Shown one piece after another: positions 1 through 11,604 of a DNA stretch of 64,000 nt (positions are counted from its first letter, which is position 1; each line of letters opens with the position of its first letter). The notes beneath the pieces are model-generated. The model ran no database searches. It had not been told where the DNA came from and saw nothing but the letters and a program-made list of their open reading frames with translations. The position numbers were made by a program, and so were the translations under genes. Source of the DNA: Agelas oroides (taxonomy: Eukaryota; Porifera; Demospongiae; Agelasida; Agelasidae); the NCBI GenBank assembly GCA_949130485.1, contig OX422184.1:17608324-17672323 (forward strand). The letters are read 5' to 3'.

Positions 1-304
1 AGAGGGTTAAAGTGTACATACTGAAGAAGTAGAGTGTCACTCAGATTCTCGTCAGAAGGTCATGCCTTTGGATGTGTATGGTGTCTGAGTCTTCCCAGCT
101 GGACGTTATCTGCTGCAACCTGAACGTTGAAACAGTAATTTGATGCTGAGACCAACACCATGTAGAGACCAAGGACAAATGTAGCAAGGGTGCTACTTTG
201 TTGAGGGGTCTAAGTGACTTCATTACAACTATATTACCGTACTCACGCAGGTAAGTGTATTTTGCCAATAAGTGCACTGGTTTATGTGCGGTAACTGTGT
301 AACT
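1..304. other. no recognisable gene
   Basis: Only short open frames occur and none resembles a known protein. The stretch ends at the TTAA target site of the element that starts at 305. Confidence 0.4.
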
Positions 305-930
305 TTAACCCTTTACACCCAATTGCGCATGCGCAGAATAAACACGTGATTACAAGAGAAGCAAGAGAAAAAATGGCGATTTTGTACTATGTTGATTCAT
401 TACGTTATATATCTTGTAAACTACCCGAGTTCAACAATCAGTAGTTAGGCTTAGTTTGGTTGAAAACAAACCTGCTTTACTCGGGAAGTAGTCATACGAG
501 TTGGCAGTGAAGTCCGAATAAGATACAGCGGTGGAAGTGCTGGTACTCGCTATGTGTTGGAAAATGACTGGAAATCCGTGGCAAAAACTTCCAGCGAAGG
601 TACGTTTTCACTATTGTTTAGATGATTAGCGAGAACAAATTCGGTAGGACCAGTAGCACGTGGGAAACCAGCTGTTCTGTGGCAGTACTAAGTACAACAC
701 GATCGAACGATAAACTTTGAATGCGATTTCCGGGGAAAGTCCCTATAGGACAACCCAGCTAATTATGCTTTATTCGACTTCCTGTGGCACATACTAACTA
801 TATACTACGTAGCCGCGGGGTATAGAGCGCTAACCGCTCGATAGTGGCCATGATGACTATAGTCGTCATTCGGAATTTACGTACCTATATTCATAACGAA
901 TATAGTCTTCATTCGGGTATAAAGGGTTAA
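305..930. mobile_element. TTAA-flanked non-autonomous DNA element
   Basis: A 626-bp unit is bounded on both sides by TTAA. The left terminus reads CCCTTTACACCC and the reverse complement of the right terminus reads CCCTTTATACCC. A TTAA target duplication and CCY-starting termini are typical of piggyBac-like and some Kolobok-like elements. No transposase is encoded, so this is a MITE-sized derivative. The superfamily is an inference from the ends alone. Confidence 0.65.
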
Positions 931-1474
931 ACAAAGTACACACTGAACGTGCCTTACTGTTTAGGCACTAAATTCTTTCTTGTGGGGAGTTAAGGAGGAC
1001 TAAAGACTAGGTGATCTGTTGCCTGTCTGCCTTCAAGAATGGGAGAAATGTAACTAAATCTGTGTCAGAAGATGCACTGTATGACCGCCACAAGTTCCAA
1101 AACTCAAGTAGTTGATGGACTTAGCCATTTGATTGACTGAATCAGTAGTGAAAAAAGCAAGTGCTGTAGGGAGTACTTTAGTTGATGTGTGGCTTTACAG
1201 TCAGTGTGAAGATCTTGCGAAGGTCTTAATCAGAAGTGAAGGTACGACATAGATCATTGGCACTTGTCTGGAAGCGTTCTAATTTTGGTGCTTGAGGTTG
1301 TTCTCCCGTGGCCTTGAACTCCAATGAGCCAAACCACAAGTGCAAACCATCAGTGTATGTTGGCTCTCCAAATTTTTCAACATTATAGTCCCTCCATAGC
1401 CAAGTAGATAACATCTGTCTCAGGCAGTCTAGTGGTCTGTTTCCTTGTAACTGGATAGCCTCCCACTGGCTGTC
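931..1474. other. unassigned, with a possible small exon on minus
   Basis: On the minus strand, 1226-1414 encodes 62 residues including YNVEKFGEPTYTDGLHLW, which has coding-like composition but no recognised family. A reading-frame resemblance to the duplicated exon-like block near 43.5 and 44.3 kb proved unreliable because the frames differ. No other feature is seen here. Confidence 0.2.
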
Positions 1475-1690
1475 TTAACTCTTTACCGACCATAGTGAAT
1501 TATTGCAATATTACGCGAATGATGACACAGGAATTGTTGAAGTGGCCTAGACGACATGTTGTATACTCCGTGTTGTATCTCCAGTTGCAAACCAGCTACA
1601 GACGTCGGGTAAAAAGCAGTGGAGAGCCTTAGGCTTTGCCTAGCTTCGCTGTAGTTTTGAAGCTTACCACTGAAGAACAAACTTGGAGAT
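1475..1690 (-). mobile_element. truncated end of a TTAA element (60.5-kb family)
   Basis: The segment starts at TTAA followed by CTCTTTACCGACC. It matches, in inverted orientation, the right-hand 200 bp of the element at 60563-61198, including the blocks around GCGAAGCT and the CCTTAGGCTTTGCC string. Only one end is preserved. Confidence 0.5.
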
Positions 1691-3125
1691 AAACCCGAAC
1701 TTTTTATACCAAAAGTGCAACCCAGTGGGGGTCAAAATTAAATTGCCTTAATTATGTTTAGCTAGATGCAGAGCGTCAAATGCCTTTCAAATCCAACTCA
1801 ATAGATATTGAGTGTGAAAGCAAGCTCTTTGCTTTAGCTATCTTATTCTTCATAGGGACACTGCACAAGATGAAACTCCAAGAAGGGAATATATGGTTAT
1901 TTTACATTTCAAATTTGTGTTCATTTCTATTATCAAAGGTCGCATATTTAGTAACAGCAACAACAGCTTCTGCCCCCAGATCTGGAACGTTAGTACAACT
2001 AGTCCGCTACACACTCCTTCCTCCACTCCCGGTAGCCAACATATGTGAACTGGAACAGACTGCAGCCGTGGTGGGGATTGACAAGACCCAGTTCTGGAAA
2101 CAGAATGTTCTAGATATATGCAATTCGACTGAAAAATGGCTTTCATTACTGAAGTCACCTAATAAGGTGGGTTGAGGAAGAGCCAGTACAGTTGGCATTG
2201 TCATGCTTCAGATCTCCAGCTACAGCCGTTTCGCCAGCGTACAACTTCCGCCAATTTTAATTTAGCCACGCCCACCCATTTTGAGTCACCAAACGAACGC
2301 CTGAAATGAGCGAGATTCTTCGTGCGACTGTGATGTACTATATCTCGGTGGTGGCACCACTTACTGCTGCTTTACACGCAGGGCAAATGAAGGCGGGTTT
2401 CTACAGTCCAACAAAGCAGGTACAATTTTGCTACCCACCTCATAGTTGATACCACCGCCGATCTCGTACAGCTCCTACGAATCACAGCTAAAAAACATAG
2501 TGTAAACTGTCCTCTCCAACAGCGTTTCGCCAGCTGCATTCAAGTCAAAATTTTGCATACTGACAGTAGATTGTTAGCTCAATTCTCATCCTCAGAAAGA
2601 AGTTGTTCTGGCCATTCTTCGGGTAGTTTCGTTCGCTCAAAGTTGACCCCAAAATTATCACACATGAACCACATAAATAGCCTTGTTCCCAGCCTCTTCT
2701 CCCCGCTTTTCAGTTATTAATGTTACAGGAGCCTGGGAATGAGGCTACTACATCAATACAAGCAAAACAAAAATCAAACACCTATTTGTATAAGCATAGA
2801 CATGCAGTAGAGTGACATCTATGGTATAAGTTAGTGTGCTGTTGTGGGTATCAGAAGTTCAGCAGTAATGCAAACTAGTATACTAGTATACAACAATTCA
2901 ATGCAAAGCCTGTGGGCACTGGTTATTCATCAAAGACGGAAGCAGTCTCCCTACAGAGAGAAGTAGAAGCAAGATTAAAACACATCATTATATATTGCAA
3001 AGCATCAGTGGCAGTGTTGCCACTCTGGCTGGTCCAGTTTTGGCTAGATGACTTTTCCTGCAAAGGCTTATCATCAAAGCCTCGCCACGCTACCAATGGT
3101 GGCAAGAGGGCATGCAACTAGTATA
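1691..3125. other. unassigned; one unrecognised 131-aa ORF
   Basis: A plus-strand frame at 1780-2175 encodes 131 residues with no recognised motif and is probably chance. A CAGCCGTTTCGCCAGCG string at about 2223 recurs inverted at about 5947, and a related GCGTTTCGCCA string occurs at about 2522 and 5625, so the two regions carry copies of one dispersed repeat. Short relics of the TAGCCTCGTTCCCAGGC terminal repeat lie near 2695 and 2735. Confidence 0.3.
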
Positions 3126-3572
3126 CAGTGGAACCCCGCTTAACGGACATCCCTCAACAGCGGACACCCACAATATAACGGGCAATTCCGAAAGTCCCGA
3201 CTGTTCTTCCATTCACTTCAATACTTAAGCAACCCCTGAACAGCGGACACCCCGCTACTCCGTATAACAGACAGCTTTCGCGTCCCCAATCGTATGCAAA
3301 CATTACTTAACGACCCCGATTTAGTGGACACTTGTCAACCTTTTCAGCAATATTGTCCATCACACTGCTGGAGCTAACAACTTGACATTAGATTAGCGCT
3401 GTTACTCATAGTACTAGCCTCTGCTTAACCTTCCCCGACAGCATATAGCAAGAGAAAGCTCAGAAAACCCAGCCACATTGTGCTCTATTAGGTACACTAC
3501 GCCTACCGGAAATATACCGGAAGCCGCTGAGTTAGGGACACCTCGTTATAAGAGACAAAATGTTGGTTCCAA
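3126..3572. mobile_element. relic pogo/Tigger-like DNA transposon
   Basis: The left end follows a TA dinucleotide and reads CAGTGGAACCCCGCTTAACG, close to the terminal repeat style of pogo-type elements. The right end is degraded: its reverse complement reads TGGAACCAAC, then TATAACGAGGTGTCCCT. Internal blocks repeat the 'gcggacacccc' theme. No transposase frame is present. Confidence 0.45.
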
Positions 3573-3582
3573 ATGGTGTCTG

Positions 3583-3848
3583 CAAGAGCACATAAGAACG
3601 GGCGGCTAGAGTAAGAGCATGTAACTCCAATAGAAGCTAGTACTAATAGAAGCCCACAGTCCGGTCAAAATTATTGAACTTACTAAAAATAGAACACCCT
3701 GCACATGCTTAGCAACAACGGCTGATGTCTATGCGCAGCTGCGCGTAGACGTGTTACTATTTTTAGTACGGTTCAATAATTCCGACCGGTTTCAAAATTA
3801 CGTAGTACACGCTCTTACTCTAGCCGCCCATTCTTATGCGCTCTTGAT
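3583..3848. repeat. large imperfect palindrome, about 266 bp
   Basis: The left arm carries CATAAGAACGGGCGGCTAGA and the right arm carries its reverse complement with few changes. A second arm pair, AATTATTGAAC...TACTAAAAATAG, is also inverted. The centre is GCGCAGCTGCGC. This is the shape of a foldback MITE. Confidence 0.6.
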
Positions 3849-4169
3849 GTCTGCTATAGAGGGGCTCCATATGTTAACAACACATAGCCTGGGAACGAGG
3901 CTATATCGTACCCAGCCTTGTTCCCAGGCACTCAAAAATCGGAGGGAGCACCTGATACACACTGTTCATGCATGTGCAAAGTCTCCTTGGTAATGGTTAG
4001 AATAGTTTTTGACTGCAGGGAGGACCTAGCTGCACACCAACCAAAGGAGAGTTAAGTGTATTGCTACTGCACCCTATTACAGTTTCCATACTCACACATT
4101 GTTAAGTGCATACACTAACATCTCCACAGGAAGGAACTGAGTACCTTACAGCGAAGTGTGCCTAACATC
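3849..4169. other. unassigned, with a short TAGCCTCG-type hairpin
   Basis: At 3886-3932 a TAGCCTGGGAACGAGGCTA string faces a CCTTGTTCCCAGGC string, a solo relic of the terminal repeat family described for 4170-4755. Nothing else is recognised. Confidence 0.35.
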
Positions 4170-4755
4170 TAGCCTCGTTCCCAGGCTCTCCCCGCTAAGG
4201 AGGGAGCAAGCCTGGTACATTTTATCACATGCATGACGTCAAGGGTAGGCATGACTTAATTATGCGGGGGTGGACTAAGCTGGGCGCCCACGCACATTCA
4301 AGCACAAGCGTTTTCAAGACTACTACAGTCTTCTTTCCGGTAAATATGGCTTTTATGTGTTACCTTCATCTTTGCAGTCAGCTATATATAGTTGTCCACA
4401 TAGAACTAGTCGATATCTTGACTCAGTGGCGACAACTCAAACAACAAAGACACTTACAACACACAACAATCATGAAATTTCTTGCCATTCAGCCTGTCAG
4501 GTGCCGTGTCTGACACTCTGAGAATCTACTACACCGGTCTACCTTGCGATTTACGGCTACTATAGCCAGCGTTTCTTTGCCATCGTAGCTACACAGGTAC
4601 TTGCCTCAATCACAAGCTCCAAACTATATATGTGGGCTGGATTCCGTGCATACCCACGCACAATTAAGTCATGTCTACCTTGTGTCTACCCTTGACGTGA
4701 TAAAATGTACCAGGCTTTCCCCCTCCTTAGCGGGGAGAGCCTGGGAACGAGGCTA
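4170..4755. mobile_element. long-TIR element, TAGCCTCG family
   Basis: The ends are inverted repeats of about 60-90 bp starting TAGCCTCGTTCCCAGGCTCT. Similarity continues through the GGTACATTTTATCAC and ATGACTTAATT blocks. The termini match those of the element at 57227-57834. I see no clear target duplication here (left flank cctaacatc, right flank gagatatgt). The interior has no recognisable transposase. Confidence 0.6.
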
Positions 4756-4892
4756 GAGATATGTCACTGTACATAACCAGTTTTACAAGGCCCTCCTGGC
4801 ATATCAAGTAACAAAAGCTGGGGTGAAAGTCTGGACATAAGGCCTACAGAAGGTTTTGAAGCATGCACCATCCATAGTCTAATAAAATAGAG

Positions 4893-5464
4893 GGGGTGCA
4901 GTGGCGGATCTAGAAATTTAGAAAGGGGGGTTCAGTCACTGGTGCGCAAAGCGCGCGGGATATTTTTGGGTTGCCACGCCCACTTTCGGTCACGTGAACG
5001 CATTCATACAAAATACAGCTGGAAGGCCGAACCGAGGGGTCCGTCACAAAAGAAATCTCGTACACTGTCCGACAGTGCTGTTTTAAGAAACCTGTCGGCA
5101 GAAATCCAAACTGAAATCCAGAAATCCACTGTGAAATCCAGAAATCCAGAAATCCACTCTGAAATCCGAAATCCACGTGAAATCCAGTGGATTTCGAAAT
5201 CTCGTACGCCGAGGCACGCCGTGGCGGACCCCTCGGGCCGAACTGAATATCTCGAAGCAACTCTAGGCCTAGTCAAACGTCTGGAGATCAGTAAGGAACT
5301 GATACGTGAGTGTGTAACTGTGCCTGGTTGTTGTTGCTGCATGCCACTGCTGCATAATCATTTGATGGGCTCATGCAGTTATGTACGCAAAATACATTAC
5401 TAGCCGCCAAAGGGGGGTGCATTTGCACCCCCCTTACCCCCCCTAAATCCGCCACTGGGGTGCA
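4893..5464. mobile_element. hAT-like non-autonomous element, 8-bp TSD GGGGTGCA
   Basis: Inverted ends GTGGCGGATCTAG and (reverse complement) AGTGGCGGATTTAG are bounded by the direct repeat GGGGTGCA at 4893-4900 and 5457-5464. An 8-bp duplication is characteristic of hAT elements. Inside, 5101-5190 is a degenerate array of GAAATCCAG-type repeats that keeps frames open on both strands, which explains the ORF-like frames here. Confidence 0.55.
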
Positions 5465-7216
5465 AGGTGAGTGCTGCACAACCTAGCCAGGTCACACTGC
5501 TTAATTATTGCAAGTTTTTGGAGTCTCAAATACACAAAAGTATGTACGGGAACAACTTACTATTCACTTGGTGGAAAGTTGCACCAAAGGACAACATCCA
5601 CAGCAAAAATCGTCATCTCTGCTATTGGCGAAACGCTATTGGGGAGGCGATCGTGTCCCTCATTCAGAACCAGCAAAACGGAGGATACCTCGAAGACGAC
5701 GCGATTTCTCTACTGTTCCAAGGCGTAGGAATACCGGACTTTTTCAGTTACATAGCACAGTCCTTGCTCTTCCTCCAAGACCCGATCGACTGCTGCGTGC
5801 TCACACACGCACGACTCCAGCTGCCCTCCAACGAAGTGCTCCAAATGGAGTCTGCCACGTGGTCGGTGAATTCATGACGTATTCGTGTTTACGCCAAAAA
5901 TTAAAAAAAATTAAAAAATGACCACTCCTATTGCACTTCCGGTCGCTGGCGAAACGGCTGAGCTAGGTTGAGGCTTTGGACTTTTTGGTTTAGTCATGTT
6001 GATGAGAAGTACTTTGTAGACCTATCAGTTGTAGGAAACCTTAAAGAACTTTCAATTACGTTTTGAAGTGAAATGTATGCTAACAAGCTGAACAAAGTAC
6101 TGTCTTTGGCCAAGAAGCTACCGTATAATTTCTAATATAGGCACCCCTCAAAAATAGTTTCAGCGCTGGAAGGCGCTTCATATTGGAACAAAAATAATTA
6201 CGCAGTGGTCAAAGGGCACTTTAATTGGAGTGGTGCCTAGTACAGGTATTAGAATGGAAAAGGACAGTCGGGCCGCGCGTGAAGTTGCAGATTGAAGTTG
6301 TCAATGGCAGGCTCCGAAGAAGAGTGGAAGCTCTTGTACGTGGTAAGGGGCTACCGTGTCTACAAATACATGTGGGATCCGTCACAAAAGCTCTTCAACC
6401 ACCGTTGGATGTTCTTTTGCGGAATGCCAGATTTCCTTTCAGTGGGACGAACTCCACGGTACAGAACAACACGCTTTTGCTTCACGGTGCACTAGTATCG
6501 AATAGACTTGACATTGATCACCACTTCTAAGGTGCTGCTTTGCTTCAAGCAGTATCAATTTGAGCAAGTTGTCACGCATGCACTGAATGTAAGCCAGTCA
6601 TTAAGGTAACATCATGTAAGCATGGGAGTGAAGGAAGTTTCAAATACTCCCTTCTTTGTCAGAGGTTCTTCCCCTTCCTTCTCTTTACTTCTCTCCCTCT
6701 CCTATCTTCCTCTGAGGTACATTTTTACGATGTTGAGCCCCTCGGGTCGTCTGATCTTCCCCACTCCAGACAACCACCATGCACCTGCGTGAAGACAACA
6801 TGCGCATTGAGCCCGAGTGGTACTGCCCCATCCTACCTATGGTGTTGGTAGATAAACATCAACCATTCGAGGCACTCCTCTCAGTGACAAATGACTGGCA
6901 CCAGCTACTATCTAAAAATCATCAGATTGTGCGAAAAATTTGGTCTGGGGACGAGACTATACCTTCACCAGATTGGGAACTGTAGTCAGATGTTATGGGG
7001 TGCAAATTAGTTCTTATTTTTGGGGAGGCGAAAATTTGCAGGTGGTAACGTGTTTAAGTCTGGGCATGAGACAACGTGAAACTTAAAATGGCACCACGTA
7101 GGAACCACCACAATGGGCATACACTTTATATGCACCAGGAGTTGCTCGGAGTGTATCTTAACTTGGATGGAAATAATTGCTATGGTATAAACATACGAGA
7201 CTTTAGCTTTGATTTT
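5465..7216. other. no recognisable gene
   Basis: Frames of 130-137 codons at 5467-5921 overlap one another in different registers and match nothing I know. A GCTGGCGAAACGGCTG string near 5947 links this area to the repeat at 2220-2530. The rest is AT-rich single-copy-looking DNA. Confidence 0.3.
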
Positions 7217-7877
7217 TTAACCCTTTGAATGCGGAAGTGATTTTATTCATGACAGTTTATTAGAGCGGAAGTTGTTCCATATCCATGTTATTGACTCGAA
7301 CGGTTTTAGTGACAAGCGTGCTAATAAGTCTTTGGCTGTTCTAGTGGCTTGATTTGTATAGATAGGGTGCAAATAGGCTGGACTAGTTTATCTAAATCAC
7401 TGGTGTGTAGTAAGTCATTTCTACTTGTTTGAAGCCATTTTGTGCTGACAATGCATTGTAGCTTCGAGCGGTTGGAAACGGTGCCGATTTTCTCACCTCT
7501 TACCCCCAGCCACGGTAAAATCAGCCGATTTACAAGTTATTTGAAGCTATTACTCCTACCTGAAATCAAATATGGAGAACGCTTGCCCCCTGTGGGCGAG
7601 AAAAAGCTTCGTGTTTGGCAGCCCTCGGCTCATTGACGATACACCCCGCGAATAAGTACCGCCTCTTCCTGTCTTTCTAGCCGATGATGTCAGTCAAAAG
7701 GTGTGGCCTAGCCTCATTAGCACTTATCATGGAGGAGCCTACCCTCAAATCTCATTAGGCTTCTTAGCTACGTGGAAAGCACACAAACTTATCGTGAGCA
7801 TATATATATGGTCGCCACGACGACCGGAAGTTTAATGTGACCCTATATATATATGGTCACCGCGTTCAGAGGGTTAA
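7217..7877. mobile_element. TTAA-flanked element, copy 1 of the GAATGCGG family
   Basis: TTAA occurs at 7217-7220 and 7874-7877. The left terminus is CCCTTTGAATGCGG and the reverse complement of the right terminus is CCCTCTGAACGCGG. The interior (for example GGCTGGACTAGTTTATCTAAA) is shared with copies at 43599-44184 (inverted) and 63067-63719. No transposase is present. Confidence 0.7.
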
Positions 7878-10636
7878 TAACATGGGGAGCTACTGCTAAC
7901 TGACTAACAAAACTAATTGCTGTGTTGACATGTTGTTAGATGATATAATACTGCTATACTGTTAGATCTCCAACTCCTACAGTTAATCATGAATGTCCTC
8001 CACCACTCCAACTCTGCTCTCCATGAATGTGACATGTTATTACAGGGGAAGCCACGAGGATATTGCCATATGGTAAAATAACCCTGCAGCAAATTGAGTC
8101 TTCCCCAGGGTATGTGCATTTTAATTTTAGTGGGATCCTCCACATACCAGCTAACACGTGCTAGCTTGTGTAAGCAAGCTTCACTAGTTTCCTAAGTTGG
8201 TCAACAAAGGTGGAAACATTACATGCAGCTGTTCAATTCATTCATATGCTGTGGTCGATGTCGTCTGTTTTTGTCACCTCTGGATCGTTCAACAGGGAAA
8301 ATTCTCTCTCTAGGAGAGTTGTAGTAAGGTCCTTCAGTGAGATCCTTTGTTTTGCCATCTGAGCATCAATAATGAAAAACTACACTGCTCCATTGACATT
8401 TTGCTCAGCCAAGAAAAACCAATTTTCTATTCGAAATCAGCACACTACTGAAGTCACTGCATTGTATAAATTGAGGGCAGTGTAACCGTCTGCTTTAATA
8501 GGCTATCCTTGTAAACTTGGTACTGGCTCCCTCTTTTTTTTCTCAACCCTTTCCTCTTCGTGTAAAAGGTGGTTGCTGAAATGCACCTTCCCTTTGTGCT
8601 GGTATGGAGAGAGCAGATTGAAGTGGATGAGTCAAATATCGATAAATTTTCAAGCCTGGTAAAGTACTCTAGTATTCCACAGGTACATATAACAGTTTCA
8701 CCTCAGCGAGTACGTTCAGTTGAACTCGCATTATTACACTATCCAATGATGGTGGATTGCGGCAGTTCATAAGATGTGGATATGGGTGTGAAAATCTCCT
8801 AAACCCGCCAAACATAAGTAATTATCCATTCTGAATCAATCGTAGTGGGTGATAATCTATTTCTGAACTAAATTTGTATTTCCAGGATTTAGAGTTGTAC
8901 ATCTGTCTCATTGTCTGGGAGGAGCTTAATCCTTCTCCAGCCACCCTTATGACTATGAGAATATGAAGGTTGTATGATGAATTATCGAGAGGCAAGAAAT
9001 GTCACACACTTTGGTTAAGAACCTTGAGGTAAGAAAAGGTTGCTTCATCTTTGAGTGCACAGTGCTGGATCTCAATTGCGACAGGTTAAGAGAGTTGCAG
9101 TTTGGTACTCTTTGTTCATATTGGTTGACTTTGAAGGTCCTCCCAGCACTGGTTTCCCACGGCAAAAAAAAGTATACTGGATCAAGTCGCATGCTTCGTC
9201 TCTCCCTAATGGGGCTTGCAGCACATGCTTTCACCTATGAAAAATCTTCAGTTCATTGGTGTGTGGCAGTGTGAGTTTCACAAGGATGCACCCACTGTCA
9301 TGACATTTCAGTTGGTGTGTGTGTGTTCACGACGTATGTAGAAATGTTCTTTTTTCATCTTGTAGCCAGAATGACTTCTGAACAGCATAGCCACACAAAA
9401 CTGTCCATATCTTAGGTTATCCTGCAATGCTAACTAACCCCAAGTCAAAAAAGGCACAGCAATCACGATAAATAGCGGAAGCGAAGTGCGGGCGCATTTG
9501 GCCGCTATCGGATGTAATGGGTTAAGAATTGTGAGTTGATAGGTATTAGTACTTGTTTTAAATTGATCCAAACTGACCCACTGGCTTAGTTAGTGTGTAT
9601 GCATTCTGCAGAAGTTAGTCATCGATGTTCACTTGGTTAACATGATACAAAGGTGTTGATGCACTCTGGTCCGCAGCAATCTTTGATTTGATTGCTGACA
9701 GCAGACTTGAGCTCCTTGTGCCTCTCGCTTAGGCTCTTACGATAAACCAGTTGCCACTGTGTTGCACACAAACACTTCAGTTTTCAGCTAGTCTCATACC
9801 CAAGGGTACGAGACTAGTTTTCAGCTTGATCATCCCCTCATTCCTTGGACAGGTTGAGCATGTACAAGCTCCACACCTTGTCTGCAATCTTTGCCCACTG
9901 GAGAAGTGGATAGAATTGGGAAACAGTCGAAAAATCCATAGACTTGAGCTGTGCAGTGCTTTGATTTTTCTCAGCTGAGCAAAATATGTCAACTAAGCGG
10001 GGTGTAGTTCCAGTGTGATATTCAGAGTATGCTATCATGAAATGTTTGAATTTGATTGGTCAGTGTGAGAGCTCTAAATCACTTAGAGTCACTGTCTGTG
10101 GACTCTACAGTCCACCCCCCCAGGGTAGACTTACGTTTTGCAACAACAATGTTGTTTATGGATACATTAAAAAAGTGTTACATTATTGTTTATACAAAAC
10201 ATGAAAATTAGTTGCTACGGACACGACGTACGTAAACAAACCCATCATGGACGCTGATATTCAAATTATGGTGGGAACAGTGCAGACGGACTGTCAGGTT
10301 TGTGATGTCACCCTGAGTTTCTTGACGCACTGTCTTCGCTATCTATGCCAAAGTTTCATAGAATAGTCCGTGGTCTTTCCTTTCGCTCTGCTGCCTTCAA
10401 ACGTAGAGAGCTCGAGAGGGGCGGAGCTTCTTTTGGGGCAGGCGGCTAGCGTGGATGGACGTAAATTTCAGCTTAGCAGGTGGAACCAAGGGCACATTGA
10501 GCCGCCGAACAGTGAAGGTGAGCTTGTTTTGCCTTTTTCGCACAGTACTCGGTAGACAGAAGTTTCGGCGTCGCCCTGCAACCATACCAGTTGTTCCATC
10601 CTCATCCTGGTTTGAAAAGTTGCATTGTAGTGACAT
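7878..10636. other. no recognisable gene
   Basis: Short plus-strand frames (8569-8772, 8999-9274) and minus-strand frames (7913-8143, 8953-9234) show no family signature. A GGGTTAA-type string near 9515 may be the end of another TTAA element, but no partner end was found. Confidence 0.3.
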
Positions 10637-10828
10637 ACTCTAAATAAGTTAGACGCTTCGACCGACGGGATCTACGCGATTTAGAAACCGTCGGTCCCTT
10701 AAGTGCTACAGCCTCAGGCCCTCGGGTTTCTAAATTGCGTAGATCCCTTGGTCTCAGGGTCTAACTATTATTTAAAGAATAGCAAATTGATGCAAGAGCT
10801 CTTTAAATAATAGTTAGACCCTGAGACC
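10637..10828. repeat. compound inverted repeat with a perfect 28-bp hairpin
   Basis: An outer pair (10637-10690 and 10723-10777) shares GGGATCTACG and ATTTAGAAACC blocks in inverted orientation. In addition 10750-10777 is exactly complementary to 10801-10828, leaving a 23-nt loop. The region can therefore form two alternative stems. Confidence 0.65.
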
Positions 10829-11289
10829 ATCACCAGTACCTTGTGAGTTGGATTGTGCACATCGACACGGATGAGAATCAGCGTGTACTCGTATCTGAAA
10901 TGTGCGCACTACAGAACTCACTACATATAGCCCAAACCTGTAATAATCATTCCCATCACAGGCAGTGTGTGTAACAGTCTGCTTCAGTAGTAAATCGAGA
11001 AATGAAACAAAATGAAAGGGCGAAAGGAAACGGAAGCCGTGCCCATAATAATTGCAAATTTGCGCCTCATACACAAAGCTATATATAATGAAAGGCACTG
11101 AAGTGCCAAACCCTTGGCGCAGCAGTGCATATGATTGTACTTGTGTGTTAACCTAGTAGAATCGATCACTGTCTCGTGAACACAATAGTATCATGACGTT
11201 TGCTCTCGAGTTGATATGGCATGATATTAATTCATTCCTAACTGTCTGTCCTCGAATCTGTTCTGACAGCTAGGCACTTTGGCCTAATA
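10829..11289. other. no recognisable gene
   Basis: This is the intergenic stretch downstream of the zinc-ribbon ORF. No motif, repeat or RNA gene is recognised. Confidence 0.3.
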
Positions 11290-11604
11290 TTAACACAGTG
11301 CAGGCTCTCTCATGCTTGCCATACGCATTCTGTTTTGTTCCTGCCAATGCAAAGTTCGCTCACGAGTTTCTGACGCTCTTTCACAGGCCTTGTGCAACTT
11401 ATCTTTAGCTTTCCTAGCTAATTTCACACTATCTGATTCTACTGCTCTCATATGTTTCATAGCTTTCCCTCGCAAATTGCACTCTGCTTTTCGTTTGGAT
11501 CGAAAGACATGATCACAGCGTTCACATGTCTTCCGTCTTACAGGTACAGCAGCTTTACAGTGCGGGCATACCTTTGTTGGAGACATACTTACTACCAATG
11601 ACAA
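11290..11604 (-). CDS. zinc-ribbon protein, probably an N-terminal transposon-associated fragment
   Basis: A 104-residue minus-strand frame. Near the N-terminus CPHCKAAVPVRRKTCERC gives two CxxC pairs spaced like an UPF0547-type zinc ribbon. The rest is a basic, predicted helical tail with a RASETRERTLHWQEQNRMRM segment. From memory, similar zinc-ribbon plus 'RASET..EQTLHRQEQNR.HMASMRA' repeats head large predicted sponge proteins, some with PIF1/Helitron-type helicases. Here only one repeat is left before a stop, so this is probably a severed N-terminal piece. The start may be the second methionine (MSPTK), seven codons in. Function is not established. Confidence 0.5.
   Translation of the reverse strand: MSLVVSMSPTKVCPHCKAAVPVRRKTCERCDHVFRSKRKAECNLRGKAMKHMRAVESDSVKLARKAKDKLHKACERASETRERTLHWQEQNRMRMASMREPALC

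Noticed and set aside
1780-2175. 131-codon plus ORF as a gene
   Set aside because: No family signature; an overlapping minus-strand frame is also open and composition is unremarkable.
2222-2533. Terminal inverted repeats around CGTTTCGCCAGC
   Set aside because: The two similar strings are in direct, not inverted, orientation, so they do not define a TIR element.
4170-4755. 9-bp target duplication for the TAGCCTCG element
   Set aside because: The flanks cctaacatc and gagatatgt do not match; decay or rearrangement is possible.
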